From Parvibacter caecicola (GTDB lineage Bacteria; Actinomycetota; Coriobacteriia; Coriobacteriales; Eggerthellaceae): a stretch of DNA of 64,000 nucleotides. The notes under the pieces are model-generated. The model was not told the DNA's origin and did not search any database. It saw only the letters and a list, made by a program, of their open reading frames with translations. Position numbers and translations under genes: made by a program. The stretch covers positions 1-64,000 of the forward strand of contig NZ_QIBY01000002.1 of the NCBI RefSeq assembly GCF_003725335.1. The letters are read 5' to 3'. Shown here in pieces: positions 40,782 through 50,303 of the stretch (position 1 is the first letter of the stretch; each line of letters begins with the position of its first letter).

Positions 40782-43307
40782 TTAGTAGGGCTCTTCGAGG
40801 TTGGCGCCGGCGGCGGCATCGGCGTCAAGCGGCGCGAACTTCCCCGCCCGGTAGCGGTCCAGCGCCACCAGCGCGATCATGCCGGCGTTGTCGCCGCAGC
40901 TGGAAAGCGGCGGCAGTACCAGCTGCACCCCCATCTCGGCGCACAGCTGCTGATAGGCCTCCCGCAGCACCGGGTTAGCGGCAACGCCGCCCCCCAGGCA
41001 GAAGGTAGGGGCGCTGGTTTGCTGCAGGGCGGTGCGGGCCTTGGCAATCTGCACGTCCACCACCGCCTGCTGGAAGCTGGCGCACACGTCGGCCACCGGC
41101 ACCGCCTGGCCCGCCTGCCGCTGCTGGTTCACATAGTTCACCACGGCGGTTTTCAGCCCCGAAAGCGAGAAGTCCAGGTTGCCCGAGCGCATCATGGCGC
41201 GGGGGAAATCGATGGCGGCGGGGTTGCCCTGAGCGGCGAAGCGGGAAATGGCCGGGCCGCCAGGATACCCCAGCCCCAGCGCTTTGGCCACCTTGTCGAA
41301 GGCCTCCCCCACCGCATCGTCGATGGTGGAGCCCAGCACCTGGTAGCGGCCCCAATCGGCCATGTGCACCAGCAGCGTGTTGCCCCCCGACACCAGCGAA
41401 ACCACCGCCGACGGCGCAAAGTCGGGGGCGCCGATCTTGTTGGCGTACAGGTGGCCTTCCAGGTGGTTCGCCACAATGAACGGGATGTCCAGCGCCCACG
41501 CAGCACCCTTGGCGAAGGCCACCCCTACCACCAAGGCCCCCACCAGACCCGGCGCGTAGGTAACGGCCACGGCATCCAGGCGGTTCCACGGCAGCGGCGC
41601 GGGCTGCCCCAGCGCCGCTGCCGCCTCCTCCAGCGCGGCGTCGCACACGCCGCAGATGGCCTCGATGTGCTTGCGGCTGGCTATTTCGGGCACCACGCCG
41701 CCGAAGCGGGCGTGGAAATCCACCTGGGAAGCAATCACGTCGGCCAGAAGGCGGCCGGTGCCGTCTGTCACCGCCGCCGCCGTTTCGTCGCAAGACGATT
41801 CGATGGCCAAGATGAGCGGCCCCTCCGCCGCGGCAGCTGGGGCAGAGGAGCCATCCGCCGCCCCGTTAGGCGAGGAGGCCCCGGGCGCGGCAACGGACGT
41901 TCCCTCAGCACGCAGGGCGGCCGCGCTTTCACCTGCGCCGCCGCCGGCGGGCGCCGTCTGGTGCAGCAGGTCCATGCCCGCCACGTCCTTCGCGGAAGAG
42001 GGCAGCTGTGGCGCTTGCATGATGATGGCGTCTTCGCCGTCGGAGTAGTACCGGGGGCGGCGCCCCAGCGGCTGGTAGCCCAGCGTTTCATAGAAGGCCT
42101 GGGCGGAAGCATTAGAGGCGCGCACCTCAAGCGAGCTAGTGCGGGCGTTCAGGTTGCGGGCGTCGTCGGCCACCCGCGCCACCAGCTCGCGGGCGATGCC
42201 GCGACGGCGGAACTCCGGCACCACCGCCACCTTGAGAATCTGGGCATCGCCGTCCACCACTAAGGCGCCGGCATAGCCCAAAAGACGGGCGCCCGCGGGC
42301 AACGGCATGGAGGGGTCGGCCTGGTAAGCGGCCCACCACACCCTGTCGGTGCGACCCAAATCGTCGGCCACCGAGGCCTCGCTCCAGGCGTCGCTGCCCA
42401 TGCAGGCGGCCTCCAGTGCCGCCACGTCGGCGGCCCGGGCGGCCCTCAGCGGCTTATAGGCCACGCCATCGCTGCCGGCCCGGGCGTTCAGCACCGCCGT
42501 ATCGTGCATGGTCACATGGCGACTGTCCCGCGGCGGCGCCTCCTCGGGGGCCACGGCGTTGCGGCGCCGCTCCGCCTCTTCGGCATCGGACAGGCGGGTG
42601 TACACCGGCAGCACGAAAGCAGGGTTGTGGCGCGCGGCGTCAAACGGGTCGCACTCCCCCGCCTGCCACTGCGCCTGCAGCGCCCGCAAAAGGGCCGCGC
42701 CCGTGGGCGCCCACAAATCGGCGGCCAGCAGACGGCCGGCCGGCGCGAAGAGCCCTTGGTACTTCGCCAGCCCGTCGCCGGTGATGGCAGGCTGCTGCGG
42801 CCCCTGCCCGGCCTCCGCCAGCTGGTCCGCAAACGCCTGGGCCTGCACCACGGTATCTTCCCCCAGGCGCACCGGGGCGCCCTCTTCCAACTGATAGAAC
42901 ACCGGGTACACTTCCCGGCGCATGGCGTCGGCCGCCACCAGCAGCCGCCCGCGCTCACCTGCCACCCAGGCGTTCCAAGCCACGGCGTCCAGGCTGGACA
43001 ACCCCACAAGGGCCGCCCCCAGCGCCGAAGCGATGCCCTTCGCCGTTGCCACGGCAATACGCACGCCGGTGAACGACCCGGGGCCGCGCCCCACCGCTAC
43101 GCAGGCGATGGAGGCGCGCTCCACGCCCGCCCTCCGCAACAGCTGCTCTATTTCCGGCAGCAGCCGCGTGTTGGAAGCCCGGTGGGCCTGCACCTGCAGC
43201 GCCGCCACCTCTTCCACCGTTTTGTCCTGGGCGTTCAATCGTCCCAGCCCCACCGCGATCACTTCATTGGCGGTATCGAAGGCCAGCACGTAGTTCCGTT
43301 GTGTCAT
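40782..43307 (-). CDS. tsaD: TsaB-RimI-TsaD triple fusion (tRNA t6A37 synthesis and N-acetyltransferase)
   Basis: A single 841-residue chain carrying three normally separate proteins. The TsaB domain (about 1-245) has LAFDTANEVIAVGL and VGRGPGSFTGVRI. The RimI-type GNAT domain (about 280-435) has ILKVAVVPEFRRRGIARELV and NASAQAFYETLGY. A variable Ala/Gly/Pro linker follows. The TsaD domain (about 500-841) has LAIESSCDETAAAV, the metal site NHLEGHLYA, SGGNTLL and GGGVAANPVLRE. TsaB and TsaD together transfer threonylcarbamoyl to A37 of tRNA; RimI acetylates ribosomal protein S18 in E. coli. The start at 43307 follows AAGGA. TsaE is encoded divergently 300 nt away. The fixed ratio of subunits is the obvious consequence. 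Confidence 0.93.
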   Translation of the reverse strand: MTQRNYVLAFDTANEVIAVGLGRLNAQDKTVEEVAALQVQAHRASNTRLLPEIEQLLRRAGVERASIACVAVGRGPGSFTGVRIAVATAKGIASALGAALVGLSSLDAVAWNAWVAGERGRLLVAADAMRREVYPVFYQLEEGAPVRLGEDTVVQAQAFADQLAEAGQGPQQPAITGDGLAKYQGLFAPAGRLLAADLWAPTGAALLRALQAQWQAGECDPFDAARHNPAFVLPVYTRLSDAEEAERRRNAVAPEEAPPRDSRHVTMHDTAVLNARAGSDGVAYKPLRAARAADVAALEAACMGSDAWSEASVADDLGRTDRVWWAAYQADPSMPLPAGARLLGYAGALVVDGDAQILKVAVVPEFRRRGIARELVARVADDARNLNARTSSLEVRASNASAQAFYETLGYQPLGRRPRYYSDGEDAIIMQAPQLPSSAKDVAGMDLLHQTAPAGGGAGESAAALRAEGTSVAAPGASSPNGAADGSSAPAAAAEGPLILAIESSCDETAAAVTDGTGRLLADVIASQVDFHARFGGVVPEIASRKHIEAICGVCDAALEEAAAALGQPAPLPWNRLDAVAVTYAPGLVGALVVGVAFAKGAAWALDIPFIVANHLEGHLYANKIGAPDFAPSAVVSLVSGGNTLLVHMADWGRYQVLGSTIDDAVGEAFDKVAKALGLGYPGGPAISRFAAQGNPAAIDFPRAMMRSGNLDFSLSGLKTAVVNYVNQQRQAGQAVPVADVCASFQQAVVDVQIAKARTALQQTSAPTFCLGGGVAANPVLREAYQQLCAEMGVQLVLPPLSSCGDNAGMIALVALDRYRAGKFAPLDADAAAGANLEEPY

Positions 43308-43609
43308 AGGAGTCCTTTTCGCTTTTCCGATGCCGCATATGTTAGCCAATTCGGCCCTTGGCGCGCAGCGGCGCGGCCGCCGATTGCGAAAACAACACGG
43401 CGCCCGAAGCACTGCGGCCTCAATCTGGCCAAAATGTGCTGGTTTGTCAGAAGCTGCGAGACGGGAAAACGCGTACAGTGCCCTCTGAACAATAATTACA
43501 CCCCGCATTTAGCGAAGGTGCGGGGGTCTTTCGCACAAACACCGCCCTTTTGCTCTGACAAAAGAGGCTTTTTTGGCCAGATTCAAGCCCCGTGGCGTAT
43601 CATGGGGGC
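43308..43609. other. Divergent intergenic region between the tsaB-rimI-tsaD fusion and tsaE
   Basis: The region holds promoters for both directions. A hairpin CCCCGCA/TGCGGGG lies at 43501-43525. TATCAT at 43598-43603 lies 6 nt before the tsaE ATG. No gene seen. Confidence 0.5.
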
Positions 43610-44125
43610 ATGGCAAACGGACTCACCTACATACGGCGCACCAACTCGGCAGAGGCCACTAAGCACCTGGCCGCCACGCTGGCCCCTTACGTGCATCCCG
43701 GCGACGTGATTGTGCTGGAGGGCGACCTCGGTGCCGGAAAAACCCAGTTCACCCAAGGCTTCGCCGCGGCACTGGGAGTGGCGTCGGCCGTCACCAGCCC
43801 CACCTTCAACATCCTGCTCACCTACCCCGAAGGGCGCCTGCCCCTCTACCACCTGGACCTCTACCGCTTAGACGAGGCAGAGCAGCTGGAAGACATCGGC
43901 TATTACGAGCTGATCGACGGCGACAGCGATGGCGTGGCCTTCGTGGAATGGGCCGAGAAGTTTCCGGAGTCGCTGCCCTGCGACTATTTGGAAGTGGCCA
44001 TTTACCGCGATCCCGCCGATGAGTGCGCCCGCCAGATTCGCGCGCACTCCTTCGGCCCCCGCTCCCGCCAGCTTTTGTGCGTGTGGGCGAAGGATTCCAA
44101 ATCGCGGCTGCAGAAATCCCACTAA
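43610..44125 (+). CDS. tsaE: tRNA threonylcarbamoyladenosine biosynthesis ATPase TsaE
   Basis: P-loop ATPase that drives the TsaBD complex. It has 171 residues. Walker A is EGDLGAGKTQFTQG, followed by TSPTFNILLTYP and YHLDLYRLD, all family-specific, then FVEWAEKFPESLP. The start at 43610 is chosen from the family N-terminus. There is no Shine-Dalgarno, and TATCAT lies 6 nt upstream, suggesting a leaderless message. A GTG 18 nt earlier is the alternative. It sits back to back with the TsaB-RimI-TsaD gene, completing the t6A set except for TsaC. Confidence 0.93.
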   Translation: MANGLTYIRRTNSAEATKHLAATLAPYVHPGDVIVLEGDLGAGKTQFTQGFAAALGVASAVTSPTFNILLTYPEGRLPLYHLDLYRLDEAEQLEDIGYYELIDGDSDGVAFVEWAEKFPESLPCDYLEVAIYRDPADECARQIRAHSFGPRSRQLLCVWAKDSKSRLQKSH

Positions 44126-44140
44126 ACCGAAGACGCAAAA

Positions 44141-44163
44141 AGGGCGGGGCAAACCCCCGCCCT
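44141..44163 (-). terminator. Terminator between tsaE and the DUF4430 gene
   Basis: AGGGCGGGG (44141-44149) pairs with CCCCGCCCT (44155-44163) around CAAAC. An A-run on the left flank (44137-44141) gives a T-run for minus-strand transcripts, so it mainly ends the lipoprotein gene and may act in both directions. Confidence 0.75.
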
Positions 44164-44216
44164 GCGCGATGCGGCGAAACCCCGCCGGCTTCGCCGCCCC
44201 TTGTTGCCGCGCCCCC

Positions 44217-44732
44217 TTAGAAGGTGACGTACTCCCATACCAGCTTATCGCCGGCCTGAAGCTCCGTCTGATCGGCGGCCACCGTGGGGCTTTCCCCGTT
44301 CACGGTGTAGGTCCAGCCGCTGGAACCTTCATTGGCGGTAGAGCCGATGGCAGTCACGAACGGGCCGTAATCGGATTCCTCCACCGACACCTGAAGCCCC
44401 GTGATCTTCAAGGCTCCCAATGCGGAAGTTCCCTGGTCAACGGCCATCTCTTCACTGTAGAGCGCAGCCCCTTCGTCGGTGGCGCTCATCACTTCCACGC
44501 TCACCGTTATCTTGTCGGCGCCGGTGACGGCAGAGTCATCCGCTTCGCCAGGCTCTTGCGGGCCAGCGGCCTGCTCGGCCGGCTGGGCCGCAGGGGCGCC
44601 GGAGCCATCGGTGGACGCCGGCTCGCCGCTGCAGCCCCCCAGCAGCGGGGCCGCCGTGAGGGCCAGGGCCAGCAGCAAGGCCCACGCCATGGCGCGAGGA
44701 CAGCGCTTCTTCATCTCACTTGCTTTCAACAT
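44217..44732 (-). CDS. DUF4430-domain lipoprotein, probable corrinoid-binding protein
   Basis: Secreted lipoprotein of 171 residues. A basic N-terminus and hydrophobic core lead to the lipobox LLGGC, so the mature protein starts at a lipid-bearing cysteine. An Ala/Pro/Glu-rich linker follows, then a DUF4430 domain (transcobalamin C-terminal-like), recognised by GALKITGLQVSVEESDYGPFVTAI and GSSGWTYTVNG...LQAGDKLVWEY. The start at 44732 follows AGAAAGG; an in-frame ATG at 44714 is possible. A cobalamin riboswitch lies directly upstream, which supports a role in corrinoid capture. No transporter gene is adjacent, so it presumably works with one elsewhere. Confidence 0.85.
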   Translation of the reverse strand: MLKASEMKKRCPRAMAWALLLALALTAAPLLGGCSGEPASTDGSGAPAAQPAEQAAGPQEPGEADDSAVTGADKITVSVEVMSATDEGAALYSEEMAVDQGTSALGALKITGLQVSVEESDYGPFVTAIGSTANEGSSGWTYTVNGESPTVAADQTELQAGDKLVWEYVTF

Positions 44733-44761
44733 AGGTTCAAACCTTTCTCTCCAGGGCCCGA

Positions 44762-44866
44762 TGCGCTCGGTTCGGCATTCCGACTTCGCCGCCTGCGGCG
44801 GGCTTTACGGTTACTGGCATAGCGGAGGAATCGCACCCCCATTCCCCGAAGCTGCAAGCTGCAGCA
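44762..44866 (-). ncRNA. Cobalamin riboswitch
   Basis: On the minus strand the order of motifs is GGGGAATGGGGGTGCGATTCC, then TCCGCTATGCCAGTAACCGT, a stem (GCCCGCCGCAGGCGGC), and GAAGTCGGAATGCCGAAC. These correspond to the conserved core of the B12 riboswitch (GGTGNNANTCC, the CCAGTAACNGT-type junction and the AAGTCNGGAANNCC motif). It ends about 30 nt before the ATG of the DUF4430 gene, overlapping the region that could mask its ribosome binding site. Confidence 0.85.
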
Positions 44867-44944
44867 TCTGTACCAAGCGGGCCACTTCGCGCTCCAACAA
44901 AAAGCTGCCGTCGCGCGCAAACGACAGCAGCTAGGAATTATAGG

Positions 44945-45022
44945 GCATGACAGGGGACGGGGGTAACGTCATATTGGGGCGCTGGCGCCCCAATATGACG
45001 TTACCCCCGTCCCCTGTCATGC
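44945..45022. repeat. Perfect 78-bp palindrome (family D), copy 2
   Basis: Arms 44945-44982 and 44985-45022 (38 bp each) are exact reverse complements around a two-base TG centre. It differs from the copy at 27829 only in the middle (CATATTGGGGCGC against CATATGGGGGCGC) and the centre bases. It lies about 50 nt beyond the fhs stop. Confidence 0.95.
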
Positions 45023-45072
45023 GCCCCCGACACACCGGTTCCGGTGGCCGCCAGGCCACCGGAACCCGAAAC

Positions 45073-46761
45073 CTAGAACAGCCCGCTGATTACGCCGTTC
45101 TCGTCCACGTCAATCTTGAAGGCGGCCGGCGCCTTGCCCAGGCCCGGCATGGTCATGATAGAGCCGGTGAGGGCCACGATGAAGCCGGCGCCGGCAGACA
45201 CCTTCACCTGGCGCACCGTGATTTTGAAGTCGCGCGGGGCCCCCAACTTGGTGGCGTCGTCGCTGAAGGAGTACTGGGTTTTGGCCATGCACACCGGCAT
45301 GTCGCCGAAACCGAGCGCCTCCAACTGGGCAATCTCCTTCTTGGCGGCCGGCTCGAAGATAACGCCGTCGGCATGGTAGACCCGCTTCGCAATGGCCTCA
45401 ATCTTCTCCGCGATGGACAGCTCGCCGTCGTAAGAGAAGGTGAAGGTCCCGGCGCTGCGGCCCGCCTCGTCGCCGCTCTCGCACAGCTTCACCACTTCCT
45501 CCGCCAGTGCCACGCCGCCTTCGCCGCCTTTGGCCCATACTTCCGAAAGCGCCACGTTCACACCCAGCTCGCGGCACTTCGCCTCCACCAAATCCAACTC
45601 GGCCTTGGTGTCGGCGGGGAAGGCGTTGATGGCCACCACGCAGGGCAGGTTGTACACATTGGTGATGTTCTCCACGTGCTGTAGCAGGTTGGGCAGGCCC
45701 GCCTCCAGCGCCTCCAGGTTTTCCTCGTTGAGATTGGCCTTCGCCACGCCGCCGTGGTTCTTCAACGCCCGCACGGTGGCCACCACCACTACGGCGTCGG
45801 GGGCCAGCCCCGCCAGGCGACACTTGATGTCCAGGAACTTCTCGGCTCCCAAATCGGCGCCGAAGCCGGCCTCGGTCACACAGTAATCCCCCAGCGCCAG
45901 CGCCATGCGGGTGGCCATGATGGAGTTGCAGCCGTGGGCGATGTTGGCGAAGGGGCCGCCGTGCACGAAAGCCGGCGTGCCTTCGAGGGTTTGCACCAGG
46001 TTGGGCTTCAGGGCATCCTTCAAAAGTGCCGTCATGGCCCCTTCCGCATGCAGGTCATGGGCGGTCACCGGCTTGTCATCGTAGGTGTATCCCACCACAA
46101 TTTTGCCCAGGCGCTCTTTGAGGTCGGTGATGGAAGTGGCCAAGCAGAACACCGCCATCACTTCGGAGGCCACTGTGATGTCGAAGCCGTCCTCGCGGGG
46201 CACGCCATGGGCCTTGCCGCCCAGGCCGTCCACAATGTGGCGCAGCTGGCGATCGTTCATGTCCACCACACGCTTCCAGGTGATTTTGCGCACGTCGATG
46301 CCCAACTCGTTGCCGTTCTGGATATGGGCGTCAAGCAGAGCCGCCAGCAGGTTGTTGGCAGCGCCGATGGCGTGGAAGTCGCCGGTGAAGTGCAGGTTGA
46401 TGTCCTCCATGGGCACCACCTGGGCATAACCGCCGCCCGCAGCGCCGCCCTTGATGCCGAACACCGGCCCCAGCGACGGCTCGCGCAGGGCCACCACCAC
46501 GTTTTTGCCGATGAGGGAAAGGGCATCTGCCAAACCCACCGTAGTGGTGGTTTTCCCTTCGCCGGCAGGCGTTGGGTTAATGGCAGTCACCAGAATCAGC
46601 TTGCCCGGCTGGTGCTGCTCGCGGCGCAACAGGTTGTAATCCACCTTCGCCTTGTAGTTGCCGTACAGCTCAAGGTACTGCTCGTCGATGCCCGCCTTCT
46701 CGGCAATGGCGGTAATCTTCTGCGGCTCGGCCGCCTGGGCAATCTCGATGTCGGTCAGCAT
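45073..46761 (-). CDS. fhs: Formate-tetrahydrofolate ligase
   Basis: ATP-dependent formation of 10-formyl-tetrahydrofolate from formate. It has 562 residues, the normal length. [18 protein letters not shown] is the ATP-binding P-loop. [36 protein letters not shown] and VIADAH-like [16 protein letters not shown] are highly conserved family stretches. The C-terminal [24 protein letters not shown] is also typical. In this genome it would use formate released by oxalate or pyruvate metabolism for one-carbon units. It is monocistronic. Confidence 0.97.
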   Translation of the reverse strand: MLTDIEIAQAAEPQKITAIAEKAGIDEQYLELYGNYKAKVDYNLLRREQHQPGKLILVTAINPTPAGEGKTTTTVGLADALSLIGKNVVVALREPSLGPVFGIKGGAAGGGYAQVVPMEDINLHFTGDFHAIGAANNLLAALLDAHIQNGNELGIDVRKITWKRVVDMNDRQLRHIVDGLGGKAHGVPREDGFDITVASEVMAVFCLATSITDLKERLGKIVVGYTYDDKPVTAHDLHAEGAMTALLKDALKPNLVQTLEGTPAFVHGGPFANIAHGCNSIMATRMALALGDYCVTEAGFGADLGAEKFLDIKCRLAGLAPDAVVVVATVRALKNHGGVAKANLNEENLEALEAGLPNLLQHVENITNVYNLPCVVAINAFPADTKAELDLVEAKCRELGVNVALSEVWAKGGEGGVALAEEVVKLCESGDEAGRSAGTFTFSYDGELSIAEKIEAIAKRVYHADGVIFEPAAKKEIAQLEALGFGDMPVCMAKTQYSFSDDATKLGAPRDFKITVRQVKVSAGAGFIVALTGSIMTMPGLGKAPAAFKIDVDENGVISGLF

Positions 46762-46960
46762 GAATCCCTCGTTTCTCGTCCGGCGCCCCCGCAGAGCGCA
46801 TGGCCCGCAAAGCTATGGCCGCCATTATAAGGGCAAACCGGCAGCGCAGTTCCCCGCACTCGGCCAGCAGCCGCAAATCCATGCCGCCCTCCCGGCGCCG
46901 CCCGTACACCCTGCCCCTCCCCCTTGGCCCCGGGCCGCTTCCTTGCGCCGGGCAAAACAA

Positions 46961-46990
46961 AAGCCCCCGGGCGCGGTGCCTCGGGGGCTT
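46961..46990 (-). terminator. Intrinsic terminator of the OmpR-type regulator
   Basis: AAGCCCCCG (46961-46969) pairs with CGGGGGCTT (46982-46990). On the minus strand TTTTGTTTTG follows directly. It lies 34 nt after the regulator's stop. Confidence 0.9.
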
Positions 46991-47023
46991 GCGTATTGCA
47001 TGGGAAGGCGCTGGCAGCCAGCT

Positions 47024-47719
47024 CTACGCGTGGAAGCGGTAGCCGTAGCCGCGCACCGTCTCTACCAGGCCGGGATCGTAGCCAGCGCCGGCGATCTTGT
47101 CGCGCAGGCGCTTGATGTGAGTGTCCACCGTCTTAGTTTCGGTGAGGTACTCCCAGCCCCAGGCGTCGCGCAACAGGTCCTCGCGGGAAACCACCTTGCC
47201 GGCGCTCTTCATCAGGCTCGCCAGCAGCTCGAACTCGCGCGGGGTAAGGTCGATCTCGCCGTTCTCGCCCACGGCGGTGTGGGCGTCTTCATCCAAAGTG
47301 ATGCCGCTCACGGTGACGGAGTTGCTAGCACCGGGGAAATCGCCGCCCGTGCCGCGGCGCAGCAGGGCGCGCACGCGGGCAATCAGCTCACGCACGCCAA
47401 AGGGCTTGGCCAGGTAATCGTCGCCGCCGATTTCCAGCCCCACCACCTTGTCAAGCTCGGTGTCGCGAGCGGAAAGGAACAGCACCGGGGACGTGGTTTT
47501 TGAGCGCAAGCGGCGGCACAGCTCGTAGCCGTCCATGCCCGGCAGCATGATGTCGAGGATAAACAGGTCGTACTTGTTCTTGCTCGCGAGAAGGAAAGCC
47601 TCTTCGCCGTTGTCAACCACGTCGGCGTTATAGCCTTCCTTTTTCAGGGCGTAGCTGACGAACTCGGTGATAGAGGGCTCGTCGTCAACAACAAGGATGC
47701 GGTTGGGGGTATCTGTCAT
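47024..47719 (-). CDS. Response regulator, OmpR/PhoB family (orphan)
   Basis: DNA-binding regulator of 231 residues. The receiver has VVDDEPSITEFV, phosphoacceptor Asp56 in LFILDIMLPGMDG, LSARD and GGDDYLAKPF. The winged-helix effector domain has LTPREFELLASLMKSAGKVVSREDLL and VDTHIKRLRDKI. It ends with VRGYGYRFHA. The start at 47719 follows AGAAAGG. No histidine kinase is adjacent, so its partner is unknown. It is divergent from coaX. Confidence 0.94.
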   Translation of the reverse strand: MTDTPNRILVVDDEPSITEFVSYALKKEGYNADVVDNGEEAFLLASKNKYDLFILDIMLPGMDGYELCRRLRSKTTSPVLFLSARDTELDKVVGLEIGGDDYLAKPFGVRELIARVRALLRRGTGGDFPGASNSVTVSGITLDEDAHTAVGENGEIDLTPREFELLASLMKSAGKVVSREDLLRDAWGWEYLTETKTVDTHIKRLRDKIAGAGYDPGLVETVRGYGYRFHA

Positions 47720-47841
47720 GACAATGCCTTTCTCTCGTCATTAAGGGTGCACCCTTGGGGGCAAAACGTTTCAGGTTCGCAATAAACCTTGCTCTAAAAT
47801 ATAGCTATTATGGAGAAAAGTACAGCGAGGTTGTCACAATT

Positions 47842-48621
47842 ATGTTACTTGTAGTGGATATCGGGAACACCCAGACCGTTGTGGGCATCTACGAGGGGCA
47901 ACAGCTTTTGGCGTCATGGCGAATCGGCACGAATCGCTTGAACACCGCCGACGAGTTGCGCTCCATCGTTTTGCCGCTGATGAGCGCCGAAGGCCTTGAC
48001 CCGGCGAGCATCCATCGAGCCGCCATCGCCTCAGTGGTGCCGCAGCTCACCGGCGCCTGGCAGCAGGCAGTGCGGGACGTGAACGGTATCGAGATGCTGT
48101 GCTGCAACGCAGAAACCGCCGCGGGCCTGTTCAGCGCCCACTACCCCAACCCCCGCGAGATTGGCGCCGACCGCGTGGCCGACGCCGTGGCCGCCAGTGC
48201 CCGCTACGGGGCGCCGGTGGTGGTGGTGGATTTCGGCACCGCCACCAACTTCGAGGTTATCGACCGCGACGGCTACTTCGTGGGCGGCATCATCGCTCCA
48301 GGGCTGCAGACCAGCGCCGGCGCCCTCACCTCCCACGGCGCGCTGCTGCCGGCTACGGCCCTCATCGCCCCGGCGCTGCCCATCGGCACCAACACCGTGG
48401 AGGCCATCCAGTCCGGCGTGATGCTGGGCGAAGCGGACCGGGTGGACGGCCTGGTGCGGCGCATCTTCGCGCAGCTGGGCTACGAGGCCGCCGTGGTGGC
48501 CACTGGCGGCCTGGCGGCAACCATGGCGCCGCTGTGCTCCACCATCACAGAGGTGAACCCCAACCTTACCCTGGAGGGGCTGCGGCTCATATTGGAAGAA
48601 CAGGAACGGCGCGGCCGCTAG
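47842..48621 (+). CDS. coaX: Type III pantothenate kinase
   Basis: First step of coenzyme A synthesis by a kinase of the ASKHA fold that is not inhibited by CoA. It has 259 residues. [19 protein letters not shown] is the phosphate-binding motif, [11 protein letters not shown] carries the pantothenate-binding region, and [13 protein letters not shown] and [15 protein letters not shown] are conserved. The start at 47842 has GCGAGG about 10 nt upstream. Its end overlaps the convergent UPF0210 gene by 4 nt. Confidence 0.95.
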   Translation: MLLVVDIGNTQTVVGIYEGQQLLASWRIGTNRLNTADELRSIVLPLMSAEGLDPASIHRAAIASVVPQLTGAWQQAVRDVNGIEMLCCNAETAAGLFSAHYPNPREIGADRVADAVAASARYGAPVVVVDFGTATNFEVIDRDGYFVGGIIAPGLQTSAGALTSHGALLPATALIAPALPIGTNTVEAIQSGVMLGEADRVDGLVRRIFAQLGYEAAVVATGGLAATMAPLCSTITEVNPNLTLEGLRLILEEQERRGR

Positions 48622-49982
48622 TTCTTCAGCGAGTTCAAAGGCGCCGGCATGCGGCCTCCGCGATGGGCGAACACGGTGCCGGCGCGGTTGTTCACCGGCA
48701 TCACCGGCGCATAGCCCAAAAGGCCGCCGAAGTTCAGCGTGTCCCCCACCTTTTTGCCAATGGCGGGGATAAGGCGCACGGCGGTGGTTTTGCAGTTGAT
48801 CATGCCGATGGCGCATTCGTCGGCGATGATGCCGAAGATGGTTTCCGGCGTGGTATCGCCGGGAATGGCAATCATGTCCAGGCCCACCGAGCACACGCAG
48901 GTCATGGCTTCAAGCTTTTCCAGGGACAGCGCCCCGTCTTCGGCGGCGCGAATCATGCCGGCGTCCTCCGATACGGGGATGAAGGCGCCGGAGAGGCCGC
49001 CCACGCTGCTGGAAGCCATCACGCCGCCCTTCTTCACGGCATCGTTGAGCATGGCCAGCGCCGCTGTGGTGCCAGGGCCGCCGCACTCTCCCACGCCGAT
49101 GGCTTCGAGGATTTCCGCCACTGAATCGCCGGGCGCGGGGGTGGGGGCCAGCGACAGGTCCAGGATGCCCTTTTGCACTCCCAGCCGTTGCGACGCCTCG
49201 CGGGCCATCAGCTCGCCGGCGCGGGTGATCTTGAACGCCGTGGCCTTGATGGCCTCGGCCACCGTGGTGAGGTCGGCATTTTTGGGAAAGTCGGCCAGCA
49301 CGGCGCGCACCACGCCAGGGCCCGACACCCCCACGTTCACCACCTCGTCCGCCTCGCCGGAACCGTGGAAGGCGCCGGCCATGAAGGGGTTGTCCTCCAC
49401 CGCGTTGCAGAACACCACCAGCTTGCCGGCGCCGATGCAGTCGCGATCGGCGGTAGCACGGGCCGCTTCCAGAATCACATGGGACATCTTCAGCACCGCG
49501 TCCATGTTAATGCCGGCGCGGGTAGAGCCCACGTTCACCGACGAGCATACGTTGTCGGTAACAGCCAGCGCATGGGGAATAGAATCCATAAGCTTGTGGT
49601 CGGCCGCAGAGGCCCCCTTCTGCACCAGCGCAGAGAAGCCGCCCACGAAATCCACCCCCACCTCTTTGCCGGCGCGATCCATGGCCTGGGCCACGGGGGT
49701 AAGGTCGGCGGCGGTGACGGCGGCGCACACTTCGGCGATGGGGGTGACGGAGATGCGCTTGTTCACGATGGGAATGCCGAATTCCCGCTCCAGTTGCTGG
49801 GCCGTGGGCACCAGGCTCTCGGCGGCAGAGGTCATGCGGTCGTACACCTTGCGGGCCACGGCGTTGACGTCGCTGTCCACGCAGCCGCGCAGGTTCAGCC
49901 CCAACGTGATGGTGCGGATGTCCAGATTCTGCTTGTTCACCATTGCCAGGGTTTCGGCAATTTCCAAAGGCGTGATTTGCAT
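48618..49982 (-). CDS. UPF0210 / PFL-family protein
   Basis: Cytoplasmic protein of 454 residues, distantly related to pyruvate formate-lyase in fold but without the glycyl radical motif. Conserved blocks are [65 protein letters not shown] and [10 protein letters not shown]. The length matches the family (about 450). In many genomes an ACT-domain partner (UPF0237) lies just upstream; none is seen here. The start at 49982 is in front of the conserved N-terminus; longer frames are Arg/Gly-rich and rejected. The biochemical role is unknown. Confidence 0.9.
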   Translation of the reverse strand: MQITPLEIAETLAMVNKQNLDIRTITLGLNLRGCVDSDVNAVARKVYDRMTSAAESLVPTAQQLEREFGIPIVNKRISVTPIAEVCAAVTAADLTPVAQAMDRAGKEVGVDFVGGFSALVQKGASAADHKLMDSIPHALAVTDNVCSSVNVGSTRAGINMDAVLKMSHVILEAARATADRDCIGAGKLVVFCNAVEDNPFMAGAFHGSGEADEVVNVGVSGPGVVRAVLADFPKNADLTTVAEAIKATAFKITRAGELMAREASQRLGVQKGILDLSLAPTPAPGDSVAEILEAIGVGECGGPGTTAALAMLNDAVKKGGVMASSSVGGLSGAFIPVSEDAGMIRAAEDGALSLEKLEAMTCVCSVGLDMIAIPGDTTPETIFGIIADECAIGMINCKTTAVRLIPAIGKKVGDTLNFGGLLGYAPVMPVNNRAGTVFAHRGGRMPAPLNSLKN

Positions 49983-50303
49983 GGAGGGCCCTTCTTCGTA
50001 GCGGATGTGCGCAGACGCGCAAGAGGCGCGCCGGAATGGTGCCACCATATTAGCGCCCAGCGCCGGGCCGCGCCGCCGCCGAGGCGCCTTTTTTCGCCCA
50101 CAGGAGCGCCCCGCGCGGCCCTGCGCCCGCTCATGGCGCGGGGCACGGGGCAAAGGCGGGGCGCCCAAGCGGCCGATACGGTGCCGCAGAGGGCGGAGAA
50201 AACGAAAAAACACCGAATGGCGATTTACTTCCACTTCCGAAACGGGTATTTTTGGTTTACTCCAACCAAAAACAACCAAAACGCAGCAAGGAGGAGGCAG
50301 CAC
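49983..50303. other. Divergent intergenic region with AACC/GGTT dyad
   Basis: TTTTTGGTT-TACTCC-AACCAAAAA (50249-50272) is a perfect 9-bp inverted repeat 31 nt before the next start, followed by a further AACCAAAAC. It is a likely operator for the AT-hook protein gene. The left part is GC-rich with no gene. Confidence 0.6.
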
